Shown piece by piece: positions 1 to 6,219 of a DNA stretch of 8,197 nt. Below the pieces are notes generated by a model that was not told where the DNA came from, did no database searches, and was given only the letters and a program-made list of their open reading frames with translations. The position numbers were made by a program, and so were the translations under genes. This DNA is from Pseudomonadota bacterium (GTDB taxonomy: Bacteria; Pseudomonadota; Alphaproteobacteria; Rhizobiales; Xanthobacteraceae). The DNA is taken from positions 1 to 8,197 of the forward strand of contig JAEWHY010000406.1 in NCBI GenBank assembly GCA_023387555.1, written 5' to 3'. How positions within the stretch are numbered: the first letter of the stretch is position 1; each line of letters starts with the position of its first letter.

Positions 1-338
1 CCCGATGTCTTCAGCATATGCTCGAGTTGCGGCCCGCGCGCCGCGACATTGACCGGCACCGAGATCGCGCCGATCCAGCCGCAGCCGAGAAACAGGTCGA
101 TGAATTCCGGGCGGTTGCCGCACAGGATCGCGACCCGATCGCCCTTTGCGATCCCGGCTTGCGTGAATCTGCCGCCGCTGCGTGCCGCGATGTCCGCGGT
201 CTGCAAATAGCTCCAGCGCGCGCCGTCGCAAACGAACAGCGACCGGTCGCCATACCGCGCGGCCTGCCGCTGCAGCATCACGGGCAAGGTTCGCGCCGAC
301 GGCTCGAACAGACTGCGCGGATCGGTGTCGGCACTCAT
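1..338 (-). CDS. AMP-forming acyl-CoA ligase (ANL superfamily), N-terminal part
   Basis: The frame opens with ATG at 338 and runs off the window edge with 112 full codons and no stop. The protein begins MSADTDPRSLFEPSART. It then shows the pattern of the N-terminal subdomain of fatty-acyl/aryl-CoA ligases: Q-A-A-R-Y-G-D near residues 25-31, W-S-Y-L-Q-T near 42-47, G-I-A-K-G-D-R-V-A-I-L near 62-72, then N-R-P-E-F-I-D and G-A-I-S-V-P-V-N. Family members make an acyl-adenylate from ATP and a carboxylate, then the CoA thioester, in the cytoplasm. The catalytic P-loop and AMP motifs lie outside the window, so activity and substrate are unknown. It starts 7 bases after the monooxygenase stop and is almost certainly co-transcribed with it. 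A GAGGA stretch lies 12 bases before the ATG, somewhat far, so translational coupling is likely. A carnitine-CoA ligase-like (CaiC-type) member is possible. Confidence 0.88.
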   Translation of the reverse strand, partial: MSADTDPRSLFEPSARTLPVMLQRQAARYGDRSLFVCDGARWSYLQTADIAARSGGRFTQAGIAKGDRVAILCGNRPEFIDLFLGCGWIGAISVPVNVAARGPQLEHMLKTS

Positions 339-345
339 GTCGGCG

Positions 346-1458
346 TCATATCCTCAGCCCCGCGTCCTTGAGCAGCGGCACCACGGTTTCGCAGAAATAC
401 GGCAGCTCGTTCGTGTAGTTGACGAACGACAGCGCCGCGCCGTTGAAGCCCGCGCCGGCGAATTTCGCGAGTTCCGATGCGATGTGCTCCGGCGTGCCCA
501 CCAGCGGATAGCTTCCGGTACCAGCCGAGAAGCGCTGCTTGTATTGCCTGAATGCCTCGTCCTCGTGGCTGTGGCTGAAATTCTTCTTCTGCCGCATGTG
601 ATAATCGACGGCTTCCTCGTCGATATTCTGGCGCGAGTAATAATCGTAATAATCCTCCGCCTCGGCTTGCGTCGGGCGGCACACCACATGCCCGATGGTG
701 AAGACACCGATGTCGCGATCGAACTTCGCGGCGCGCCCCTTGATGTCGGCGATATGGCCCTTGCCCACTTCCAGATCGGTAAAGCTGGTGAACAGGTGAT
801 CGCAATTCTGCGCCGCGAAGTCGCGGCCGGGCGGACCGAAGGCCGCATTCATGGTCACCGGCCGCGGCTTCTGCAGCGAGGCCGGACGGCTCACCGCGTT
901 CTTGAGCTGATAATACTTGCCGTTGAAGTCGATCGGCGTGTCGCTGTTGTAGGTCTGCACGATGACATCGAACCATTCCTTGGCCTGGACATAGGCGTCC
1001 GGCACCAGCGACACCCCGAACATGTCGAATTCGTCGGGATTCCATCCGCAGACGATATTCAGTCCGGCGCGGCCGTGGCTGATATGGTCGACCGTCGCCA
1101 GCGCCTTGGCCGCATAAAGCGGATGCAGCAGCGGCACATGCACGGTCATGAACAGCGCGATGCGTTCGGTGATCGCCGCGAGTCCCGCCGCCCAGGTGAA
1201 GGTCTCGAACGACCATTCGCGCACCTTGGTCGAGCCGCCATAGCCGCGCCAGCGCGCAATCGGCAGGAAAAAGTCGAGCCCACCGCGATCGGCGATGCGG
1301 CAGGCTTCTGCGATGTCATCCCACGTCGCGGTCCAGGCTTCGGGAACGGTGGAGAACGTCAGGCCGCGATCGGCATTCGCCGAAAACACCCCGAGCTTGA
1401 AGCCGCTCGTAAGGTCCGACATGGGATTGACGACCGTCTTCGGATCGATGGCCAGCAT
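346..1458 (-). CDS. LLM-class flavin-dependent monooxygenase, RutA/SsuD-like
   Basis: This 370-residue protein belongs to the bacterial luciferase-like (LLM) group, which uses reduced FMN and O2 on a TIM barrel in the cytoplasm. It has the family blocks D-F-F-L-P near 62-66, S-F-E-T-F-T-W-A-A-G-L-A-A-I-T around 83-97, H-P-L-Y-A-A-K-A-L-A-T-V-D-H-I at 112-126 and G-L-N-I-V-C-G-W-N near 132-140. Length and motif order fit RutA, SfnG and SsuD better than the longer NtaA/DszA type. Residues L65, T105, N134, W139 and E143 align with positions I recall as forming the O2 pocket of RutA. The ATG at 1458 is chosen because GGGAG lies six bases upstream. An internal ATG at 1422 has no such site. Reduced flavin must come from a reductase encoded elsewhere, since none is visible here. 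The gene is first in a unit with the acyl-CoA ligase and has its own promoter and a putative operator. The substrate is unknown: an amide, heterocycle, sulfone or sulfonate is conceivable. Confidence 0.9.
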   Translation of the reverse strand: MLAIDPKTVVNPMSDLTSGFKLGVFSANADRGLTFSTVPEAWTATWDDIAEACRIADRGGLDFFLPIARWRGYGGSTKVREWSFETFTWAAGLAAITERIALFMTVHVPLLHPLYAAKALATVDHISHGRAGLNIVCGWNPDEFDMFGVSLVPDAYVQAKEWFDVIVQTYNSDTPIDFNGKYYQLKNAVSRPASLQKPRPVTMNAAFGPPGRDFAAQNCDHLFTSFTDLEVGKGHIADIKGRAAKFDRDIGVFTIGHVVCRPTQAEAEDYYDYYSRQNIDEEAVDYHMRQKKNFSHSHEDEAFRQYKQRFSAGTGSYPLVGTPEHIASELAKFAGAGFNGAALSFVNYTNELPYFCETVVPLLKDAGLRI

Positions 1459-1481
1459 GCCGGGCTCCCGCCGCTAAACAA

Positions 1482-1491
1482 TATACTGTAT
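1482..1491. promoter_or_regulatory. Putative GntR operator, site 1 (TATACTGTAT)
   Basis: The plus strand reads TATACTGTAT, containing the odd-centred palindrome ATAC-T-GTAT (1483-1491, centre 1487). The centre lies 7 bases past the -10 box of the monooxygenase promoter, near the predicted transcription start, where a bound repressor would block initiation. The same 10-mer occurs at 8079-8088, in the other regulatory gap. Short AT-rich palindromes are typical of GntR/FCD operators. The link to the adjacent GntR protein is inferred. Confidence 0.55.
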
Positions 1492-1493
1492 CC

Positions 1494-1521
1494 AGATTAC
1501 AACGCAGACTTGAGGTGTCAA
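1494..1521 (-). promoter_or_regulatory. Sigma70-like promoter of the monooxygenase-ligase unit
   Basis: On the minus strand a perfect TTGACA (plus positions 1516-1521) is followed after 16 bases by TAATCT (1494-1499), a fair -10. Transcription would start near 1486-1488, leaving a leader of about 28-30 bases before the ATG at 1458. The -35 box lies inside the inverted repeat CTTGA-N4-TCAAG (1509-1522), which could be a further protein site. The region is AT-richer than its surroundings. The assignment comes from sequence only. Confidence 0.6.
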
Positions 1522-1562
1522 GAAATCGCCGCCTGTCCCATCGCTCCTCGCGCGCGCTCCCC

Positions 1563-2246
1563 TCATCGCTTGTAGGTGCGATAGGCACGCACGGCGGCAT
1601 CGACGTGCTCCCGGAACAGCGCGCCGACGCGGTTGGCATCGCCGGCCCGGAAGGCATCATGGATGTGGCGCAGCCGCACCAGCACGTCCTCCCGCACCGC
1701 GCGTTGCGGCAGCGTCACGAGGCGGATGACCTGCACATGATCGATATAGCGCGCCAGCGCCGCGACCAGCTGCGCGTTCGGCACCTGCGCCATCCAGGCA
1801 CTGCGGAACGCCGCATTCGCCATCACGAAGGCGGGGAAATCGTTGGCCTCGCTGGCGGCGATGCCGGCGGCGATCGCATCGTCCATCTTGCGCAGCGCCT
1901 CATCGGTCATGTTCCGGACCGCAATCTCGGCGGCGGCCGCTTCCAAGAGGCGCCGGATCTCGAAGATATCGGCGATCTCCTGATCGCTGTAGCGGCGCAG
2001 GATGAAGCCGCGCGTCGAGCTTTCGATCATGCCGTCATGCACGAGTTGCATCAGCGCCTCGCGCACCGGCATGCGCGACACCCCGAACTCGCTCGCGATG
2101 TCGACATCGACCAGCCGGTCCTCGAAGGTGAATTGCCCGGACTGGATGCGCTCGCGCAGATGCTCGTAGATCTGCTCGCGCAGACTGACGGCCTTCAGCA
2201 CCTGGGCTTTTGCAACCGGCTTGGCTTTGGTCGATCGCTCGCTCAT
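1563..2246 (-). CDS. GntR-family transcriptional regulator with FCD-type C-terminal domain
   Basis: The protein has 227 residues. Residues about 20-85 form a GntR winged helix: S-L-R-E-Q-I-Y-E-H-L-R-E-R-I-Q-S-G, then the recognition helix region E-F-G-V-S-R-M-P-V-R-E-A-L-M-Q-L at 53-68 and the wing S-S-T-R-G-F-I-L at 76-83. The rest is an all-helical ligand-binding domain of FCD type, of usual length. Aligned to FCD proteins, three of the four usual metal ligands are replaced: N144 for Asp, R148 for His and L192 for His. Only H214 is kept. The ATG at 2246 is chosen because it follows the ATPase stop by 2 bases and gives the normal N-terminus. The open frame continues upstream to 2426, but that part overlaps the ATPase gene and resembles nothing. 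It is probably translated by coupling and is a likely local repressor of the TATACTGTAT sites. The effector may be the imported compound or a metabolite of it. Confidence 0.93.
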   Translation of the reverse strand: MSERSTKAKPVAKAQVLKAVSLREQIYEHLRERIQSGQFTFEDRLVDVDIASEFGVSRMPVREALMQLVHDGMIESSTRGFILRRYSDQEIADIFEIRRLLEAAAAEIAVRNMTDEALRKMDDAIAAGIAASEANDFPAFVMANAAFRSAWMAQVPNAQLVAALARYIDHVQVIRLVTLPQRAVREDVLVRLRHIHDAFRAGDANRVGALFREHVDAAVRAYRTYKR

Positions 2247-2248
2247 CG

Positions 2249-4105
2249 TCAGATACTCGCTGCAGAACCGGCCGCCAGAGCCGGCGGCCATGGCTGGTCT
2301 GCATTGTCGGGCGGCACCGCGTCCAGTAGTGCCTTCGTATAGGGATGCTGCGGATTTGCGAAAACCGTTTCGGTCGGCCCCTCCTCCACGATCTCGCCGG
2401 CATGCATCATCAGGATGCGCGAACACAGATAGCGCACGACCGCGAGATCGTGGCTAATGAACACCATCGTCAGCCCGTGTTTGCGGTTCAGGTCGAGCAG
2501 GCAATTGAGGATATGTGCCTGCACCGAAACGTCGAGACCGGACACGATCTCGTCGGCAACGATCAGCCGCGGCTTGGCGCCCAGCGCGCGGCCGATATTC
2601 ACCCGCTGCCGCTGGCCGCCGGACAATTGTGACGGGAAGCGGTCGAGGCAATCCGGCGGCAATCCGGTATCGCGCAACAGGGCATCGGCCGCGGCGCGCC
2701 GCTCGCCTTCCGGCGCGTAGCGCTCGCCGGCTTCCAGCGCCTGGGTGAGCAGACGCAGCACACTGCGCCGCGGATTGAGCGCCGATTGCGGGTCCTGGAA
2801 GATCAGTTGCGTGTCTCTTCGGGTCAGATGCACCGCACCGCTCGCCCGCTCCTGCCCGTTGATCCGGATGGTGCCTGCGCTCGGCGTCTCGAGCCCGACG
2901 ATCAGCCGCCCGATCGAGGTCTTGCCGCTGCCGCTTTCGCCGACGATGCCGAGGATCTCCCCCTCCTGCACCGTAAAGCTCGCGGACTTCACCGCATCGA
3001 AGCGTGACCGGCGCAGACCGAGGAGGCCGCGTCCGGCGTGATAGCTCAGCCGCACCTTGTCGAAGACGACGGAAGCCGGCGCATCGGCAAATCCGGCCGG
3101 CAGCACGATCAGTTCGCCGGCATCGGCCTTGACCGCGGCCTCGCAGCGTTCTGCGCAGCGCACCCAATGCCCCGCGCCGACGAGACGCGGCGGCAGGCGC
3201 GTCGCGGCACACTCCGGGTCCTTCACCGCGCAGCGCGGCGCGAACCGGCAGCCGGCGAGACCGGCGAAACTCGCGAGGCCCGGCATGTGATCGGACAGCG
3301 CCGGCAGCACCCGGCGCGGTCCGGTCAATTCGGGCACCGCCGCGAGCAGGCTCTTCGTATAGGGATGCGACGGCGCATGCAGCACCGACGCGGCCGGGCC
3401 GAATTCCACCATGTCGCCGGCGTACATCACGCCGATATTGCCGCAGACATGGCCGGCGAGCCGCAGGTCATGGGTGATGAACAACAGCGCTGTGCGGTGC
3501 AGCGCCTGCTGCTCGGCGATCAGCCGCACGATATGCGCCTGCGTCATCACATCGAGCGCCGTGGTCGGCTCGTCCGCCACCACCAGCGCCGGCTCACCCG
3601 CAAACGCCATCGCGATCAGCACGCGCTGGCATTGCCCGCCGGACAATTCGTGCGGGTAACGCAGCAGTGCCTCTTCGGCATTGCGCAGCTGCACTTGGCT
3701 GAGCCGCTCGATCATCAGGGCGTGCTGGCGGTTCCGTTCGATGCCGATGTGACGCAGATGCTCGGCGAATTGCGACCCGATGGTCCGCACCGGATTGAGC
3801 GCGCTCAGCGGCTCCTGCGGGATGAAGGCAATGCGTCGTCCGAGCAGCGCGCGGCGTTCGGACTTGCCGAGCGACGACAGGTCCGCGCCGTCGAACACGA
3901 CCTTCCCCGCGCTCACCGAGAAATTGTCCGGCAGCAGCCCCGAGATGGCGCGGCCGATCATGCTCTTGCCGGCGCCGGATTCGCCGACGAGGCCGACGAT
4001 GTCGCCCTGCCCGAGCCGGAACGAGATGTCGCGCAGCACATCGATGCTGCGCCCGCTCATCCGCGCGGTCACCGTGACATGGTCGAAGGCGAGCACGTCT
4101 GCCAT
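2249..4105 (-). CDS. Peptide-type ABC importer ATPase, two fused NBDs (DppD-DppF-like)
   Basis: This 618-residue cytoplasmic protein carries two complete ABC ATPase domains, about the normal size for fused Dpp/Opp/GsiA-type ATPases. NBD1 has Walker A GESGAGKS at 41-48, Q-loop Q97, signature LSGGQ at 154-158, Walker B ending in E179 and H-loop H212. NBD2 has GESGSGKT at 389-396, Q437, LSGGQ at 494-498, E519 and H552. Both sites therefore look able to hydrolyse ATP. After NBD1 comes the oligopeptide-type tail H-P-Y-T-K (247-251), then cysteines C286-x5-C292-x6-C299-x17-C317, matching the DppD/OppD motif known to hold a 4Fe-4S cluster. NBD2 keeps H-P-Y-T-K but lacks the cysteines. Small oddities are C159 after the first signature and D-E-I-V-S-G-L-D in the second D-loop. 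The ATG at 4105 overlaps the permease stop by one base (TGATG). Open frame upstream of it lies in the permease gene and is rejected. Confidence 0.96.
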   Translation of the reverse strand: MADVLAFDHVTVTARMSGRSIDVLRDISFRLGQGDIVGLVGESGAGKSMIGRAISGLLPDNFSVSAGKVVFDGADLSSLGKSERRALLGRRIAFIPQEPLSALNPVRTIGSQFAEHLRHIGIERNRQHALMIERLSQVQLRNAEEALLRYPHELSGGQCQRVLIAMAFAGEPALVVADEPTTALDVMTQAHIVRLIAEQQALHRTALLFITHDLRLAGHVCGNIGVMYAGDMVEFGPAASVLHAPSHPYTKSLLAAVPELTGPRRVLPALSDHMPGLASFAGLAGCRFAPRCAVKDPECAATRLPPRLVGAGHWVRCAERCEAAVKADAGELIVLPAGFADAPASVVFDKVRLSYHAGRGLLGLRRSRFDAVKSASFTVQEGEILGIVGESGSGKTSIGRLIVGLETPSAGTIRINGQERASGAVHLTRRDTQLIFQDPQSALNPRRSVLRLLTQALEAGERYAPEGERRAAADALLRDTGLPPDCLDRFPSQLSGGQRQRVNIGRALGAKPRLIVADEIVSGLDVSVQAHILNCLLDLNRKHGLTMVFISHDLAVVRYLCSRILMMHAGEIVEEGPTETVFANPQHPYTKALLDAVPPDNADQPWPPALAAGSAASI

Positions 4106-5019
4106 CAGATGCCCCGCTTCCGCAGCCGCGGATCGAGCGTGACCCGCAGACCCTCGCCGAGCAGGTTGAAGCCGAGCACCGTCACGAACATCGCCATGAC
4201 CGGCAGCACGATCGCCCACGGCGCCTGGTACATGTAGTTGCGCGCCTGCGCGATCATCTGGCCCCAGGCCGGCACATCGGCCGGCACGCTGAGGCCGACG
4301 AAGCTCAGGATCGCCTCGACGATGATGCCGATGCCGACCTGCAGCGTGAACAGCGTGATGATCAGCGGCGCCACGCTTGGCAGGATCTCGCGCATGATGA
4401 TCCGCAGATGGCCGAAGCCGAGCAGATTCGCCGCCGACACGAAATCCTTGCGCGCCACCACCATGACATCGGAGCGGATCACCCGGCAGAACCGCGTCCA
4501 GTCCACCAGCACGATGGCGAGGATGACATTGCCGACGCCGGTGCCGAAGCCGACCATCAGCGTCACCGACAGCACCACCGGCGGCAGCGACATCCACAGG
4601 TCGACCAGATGGCTGATGACACGGTCGATCCAGCCGCCGAAATAGCCGGCCAGCAGCGCCAGCGTGGTGCCGAGCAGGGTCGCGCCGATCGCCGCGCCGA
4701 AGCCGACGAATAGCGCCACCCGTGCGCCATAGATCATCTGCGAAAGGATGCATCGCCCGAGACTGTCGGTGCCGAACGGATAATCGGACGAGCCGCCCTC
4801 CGCCCACATCGGCGGCAGCAGCATGTTGAGCAGATCCTGGTTCGCCGGATCGTTCGGCGCGATCTGCGGCGCGAACACCGCGCAGATCACCATCGCGATC
4901 ACGATCGCGCCGCCGATGACGACGCGCGGCGAATGCAGCGCCTGCCGCAGCGCCTGCGCCGCGGCGGACGGCGGGCGCGTCGCCTTAAGCGCGCCGGAGC
5001 TTGGGATTGAGGACGACAT
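4105..5019 (-). CDS. ABC importer permease, DppC/OppC-like
   Basis: This 304-residue inner-membrane permease is the second transmembrane subunit. It starts with a cytoplasmic tail and a first membrane span at about 33-50. The conserved block D-Y-P-F-G-T-D-S-L-G-R-C-I-L-S at 79-93 corresponds to the HPLGTDxxGRD motif of DppC proteins, with Cys in place of the usual Asp. Several further hydrophobic spans follow. The cytoplasmic EAA loop that contacts the ATPase lies near 188-216 (V-A-R-K-D-F-V-S-A-A-N-L-L-G). It ends L-D-P-R-L-R-K-R-G, typical of the family. The ATG at 5019 is preferred. An in-frame TTG at 5034 would add five residues. Either start lies inside the end of the upstream permease gene, an overlap of 35 bases for the ATG, which suggests coupled translation. 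Its stop overlaps the ATPase start by one base. Confidence 0.95.
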   Translation of the reverse strand: MSSSIPSSGALKATRPPSAAAQALRQALHSPRVVIGGAIVIAMVICAVFAPQIAPNDPANQDLLNMLLPPMWAEGGSSDYPFGTDSLGRCILSQMIYGARVALFVGFGAAIGATLLGTTLALLAGYFGGWIDRVISHLVDLWMSLPPVVLSVTLMVGFGTGVGNVILAIVLVDWTRFCRVIRSDVMVVARKDFVSAANLLGFGHLRIIMREILPSVAPLIITLFTLQVGIGIIVEAILSFVGLSVPADVPAWGQMIAQARNYMYQAPWAIVLPVMAMFVTVLGFNLLGEGLRVTLDPRLRKRGI

Positions 5020-6001
5020 AAAGGATATCCACAACCGTATTGATCGCCAGCGTGATGATGCAGAACACCAGCGCGATGCCCTGGATCAGCGGCAGGTCGT
5101 GATTGCGCACCGCCTGCACCATCAGATTGCCGATCCCGGGATAGGAGAAGATGGTTTCGACCAGCAGCGTGCCGCCGAACAGGAAGCCGAATTGCGCGCC
5201 GATCAGCGTGATGGTCGGCAGCGCGGAGTTGCGCAGCATGTGCGACAGGATGATCTGGCGCTCGTTCAGCCCGCGCTGACGCGCCACGGTGACATAGTGA
5301 TCGTCCGAGGCTTCCAGCAGCGAGGAGCGCAACACCCGGATCACCAGCGGCGAGAAGCCGAGCGCCAGCGCCATCGCCGGCAGGATCAGGTGCGAGAGCG
5401 CGTTCTGCCAATAGCCGAACTGGAATGCGACGAGATAGTCGATCAGCAGGAATCCTGTGCCGTCCGGCATGGCTACTCCTGAATCGACCCGGCCGGAGAA
5501 CGGCAGCCAGCCGAGCGCGACGCCAAAGCCCAGCAGCAGGAAGATCGCCCACAGGAACGACGGGATCGACAGCATGCAGACCACGATCACGTCGAGAATA
5601 TTCTCGATCAATGTGCCGCGGGCGCCGTAAAGCAGGAGACCGCCCGGAATGCTGATGAGAAGCGCGATGCCGAGGCCGACGAACGACAGCTCCAGCGTCG
5701 CGGGCAGCGAATTGGCGAGGAGCCGCGTCACCGGTTCACGGAACGCAATCGAGGAGCCGAGATCGCCCGACAGCGCATCGCGCAGCCAGATCAGGTATTG
5801 AATGACGATCGAGCGATCGAGGCCGAGCGCCTTGCGCACCACCTCCGCGTCGGCCGGCGTGGCGTTGGGCGGCAGCAGCAGCGCCAGCGGATCGGCCGGC
5901 AGCGCCCGCAGCACGAAGAACACCACCATCGACAGCAGCAGCACGGTCGGGACCGCACCCGCAAGCCGCCGCGCTGCCACGTTGATCAGAGACTTGAACA
6001 T
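4985..6001 (-). CDS. ABC importer permease, DppB/OppB-like
   Basis: This 338-residue inner-membrane permease is the first transmembrane subunit. It has the DppB hallmarks: an N-terminal span at about 14-33, then R-A-L-P-A-D-P at 32-38, the periplasmic stretch with L-G-L-D-R-S-I-V-I-Q-Y at 59-69 and G-D-L-G-S-S at 79-84. The EAA loop lies at about 229-258 (L-L-E-A-S-D-D-H-Y-V-T-V-A-R-Q-R-G-L). Near the C-terminus are F-S-Y-P-G-I-G at 285-291 and D-I-L-Y-V-V-L-N-P-K-L-R at 325-336. Length is normal. The ATG at 6001 starts at the usual family N-terminus. GAGGA (plus 6012-6016) lies 10 bases upstream of the ATG and falls inside a palindromic repeat. A closer GAGG is probably too near. The gene is separated from the binding-protein gene by 218 bases of repeats, and overlaps the next permease by 35 bases. 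Confidence 0.95.
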   Translation of the reverse strand: MFKSLINVAARRLAGAVPTVLLLSMVVFFVLRALPADPLALLLPPNATPADAEVVRKALGLDRSIVIQYLIWLRDALSGDLGSSIAFREPVTRLLANSLPATLELSFVGLGIALLISIPGGLLLYGARGTLIENILDVIVVCMLSIPSFLWAIFLLLGFGVALGWLPFSGRVDSGVAMPDGTGFLLIDYLVAFQFGYWQNALSHLILPAMALALGFSPLVIRVLRSSLLEASDDHYVTVARQRGLNERQIILSHMLRNSALPTITLIGAQFGFLFGGTLLVETIFSYPGIGNLMVQAVRNHDLPLIQGIALVFCIITLAINTVVDILYVVLNPKLRRA

Positions 6002-6010
6002 GCCTCAGTC

Positions 6011-6030
6011 GTCCTCGCCAAAGCGGGGAC
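6011..6030. repeat. Short dispersed-type palindrome next to permease start
   Basis: GTCCTCGC (6011-6018) and GCGGGGAC (6023-6030) form an 8-pair stem with one G-T pair around the loop CAAA. The surrounding text (about 6005-6045) encodes on the minus strand a peptide like V-M-G-P-R-F-G-E-D-D, which I recognise from a dispersed intergenic repeat common in rhizobial genomes. Copy number cannot be tested in this window. In the transcript the 3' arm contains the GAGGA that best serves as ribosome-binding site for the permease at 6001. Confidence 0.65.
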
Positions 6031-6068
6031 CCATAACCGCGAAGACCCCGGCGCTCGGCAAAGCACTT

Positions 6069-6173
6069 ACCTCCCCCTGAAAGGGGGAGGTCGACGCGCG
6101 AAGCGCGGCGGGTGGGGGTCCGGTGACATCACGCCCTCGACCCCCTCCCCGACACTCCCCCTTGCAGGGGGAG
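6069..6173. repeat. Composite palindromic intergenic element (four stem-loops)
   Basis: Four inverted repeats follow one another. The first is ACCTCCCCCT-GAA-AGGGGGAGGT, a perfect 10-pair stem (6069-6091). The second is CGCGC-GAA-GCGCG (6095-6107). The third is GGGTGGGGGTC (6110-6120) pairing with GACCCCCTCCC (6139-6149), 10 of 11 pairs. The fourth is CTCCCCCT-TGC-AGGGGGAG, 8 pairs (6155-6173). The outer two share the same C/G-run core, so the whole unit has near mirror symmetry. It resembles non-coding palindromic elements scattered through Nitrobacteraceae genomes, whose translations L-P-L-K-G-G-G and L-P-L-A-G-G-G are familiar artefacts. It lies between the binding-protein stop and the first permease, so it is probably transcribed. 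Confidence 0.8.
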
Positions 6174-6219
6174 GCAGTCGCGTGCCGCAGCGCCAATGGC
6201 AAACCGAAGGCTTTCAGCG

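Noticed and set aside
1459..1562. Possible terminator between the regulator and monooxygenase genes
   Set aside because: No GC stem followed by a T-run is present in the minus-strand transcript. The only inverted repeat, at 1509-1522, is short and overlaps the -35 box.
325..1575. Plus-strand open frame opposite the monooxygenase
   Set aside because: It is antisense to a well-supported gene and covers its promoter and operator as well, with no domain signature.
2247..2426. Upstream extension of the GntR open frame by 60 codons
   Set aside because: It overlaps the ATPase 3' end and matches no GntR N-terminus. The ATG at 2246 is placed 2 bases after the ATPase stop.
2334..3368. Identical 15-mer CTTCGTATAGGGATG at two places in the ATPase gene
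   Set aside because: Both copies encode the H-P-Y-T-K motif after each ATPase domain, so this is internal domain homology rather than an inserted repeat or attachment site.
3038..4237. Plus-strand open frame of about 400 codons opposite the ATPase
   Set aside because: Its composition is dominated by Arg, His and Gln with no recognisable motif. The opposite strand has all ABC motifs in order.
4106..4807. Upstream extension of the ATPase open frame
   Set aside because: It lies wholly inside the permease gene in another frame and reads as Arg/Gly-rich noise. The ATG at 4105 gives the normal family start and overlaps the permease stop.
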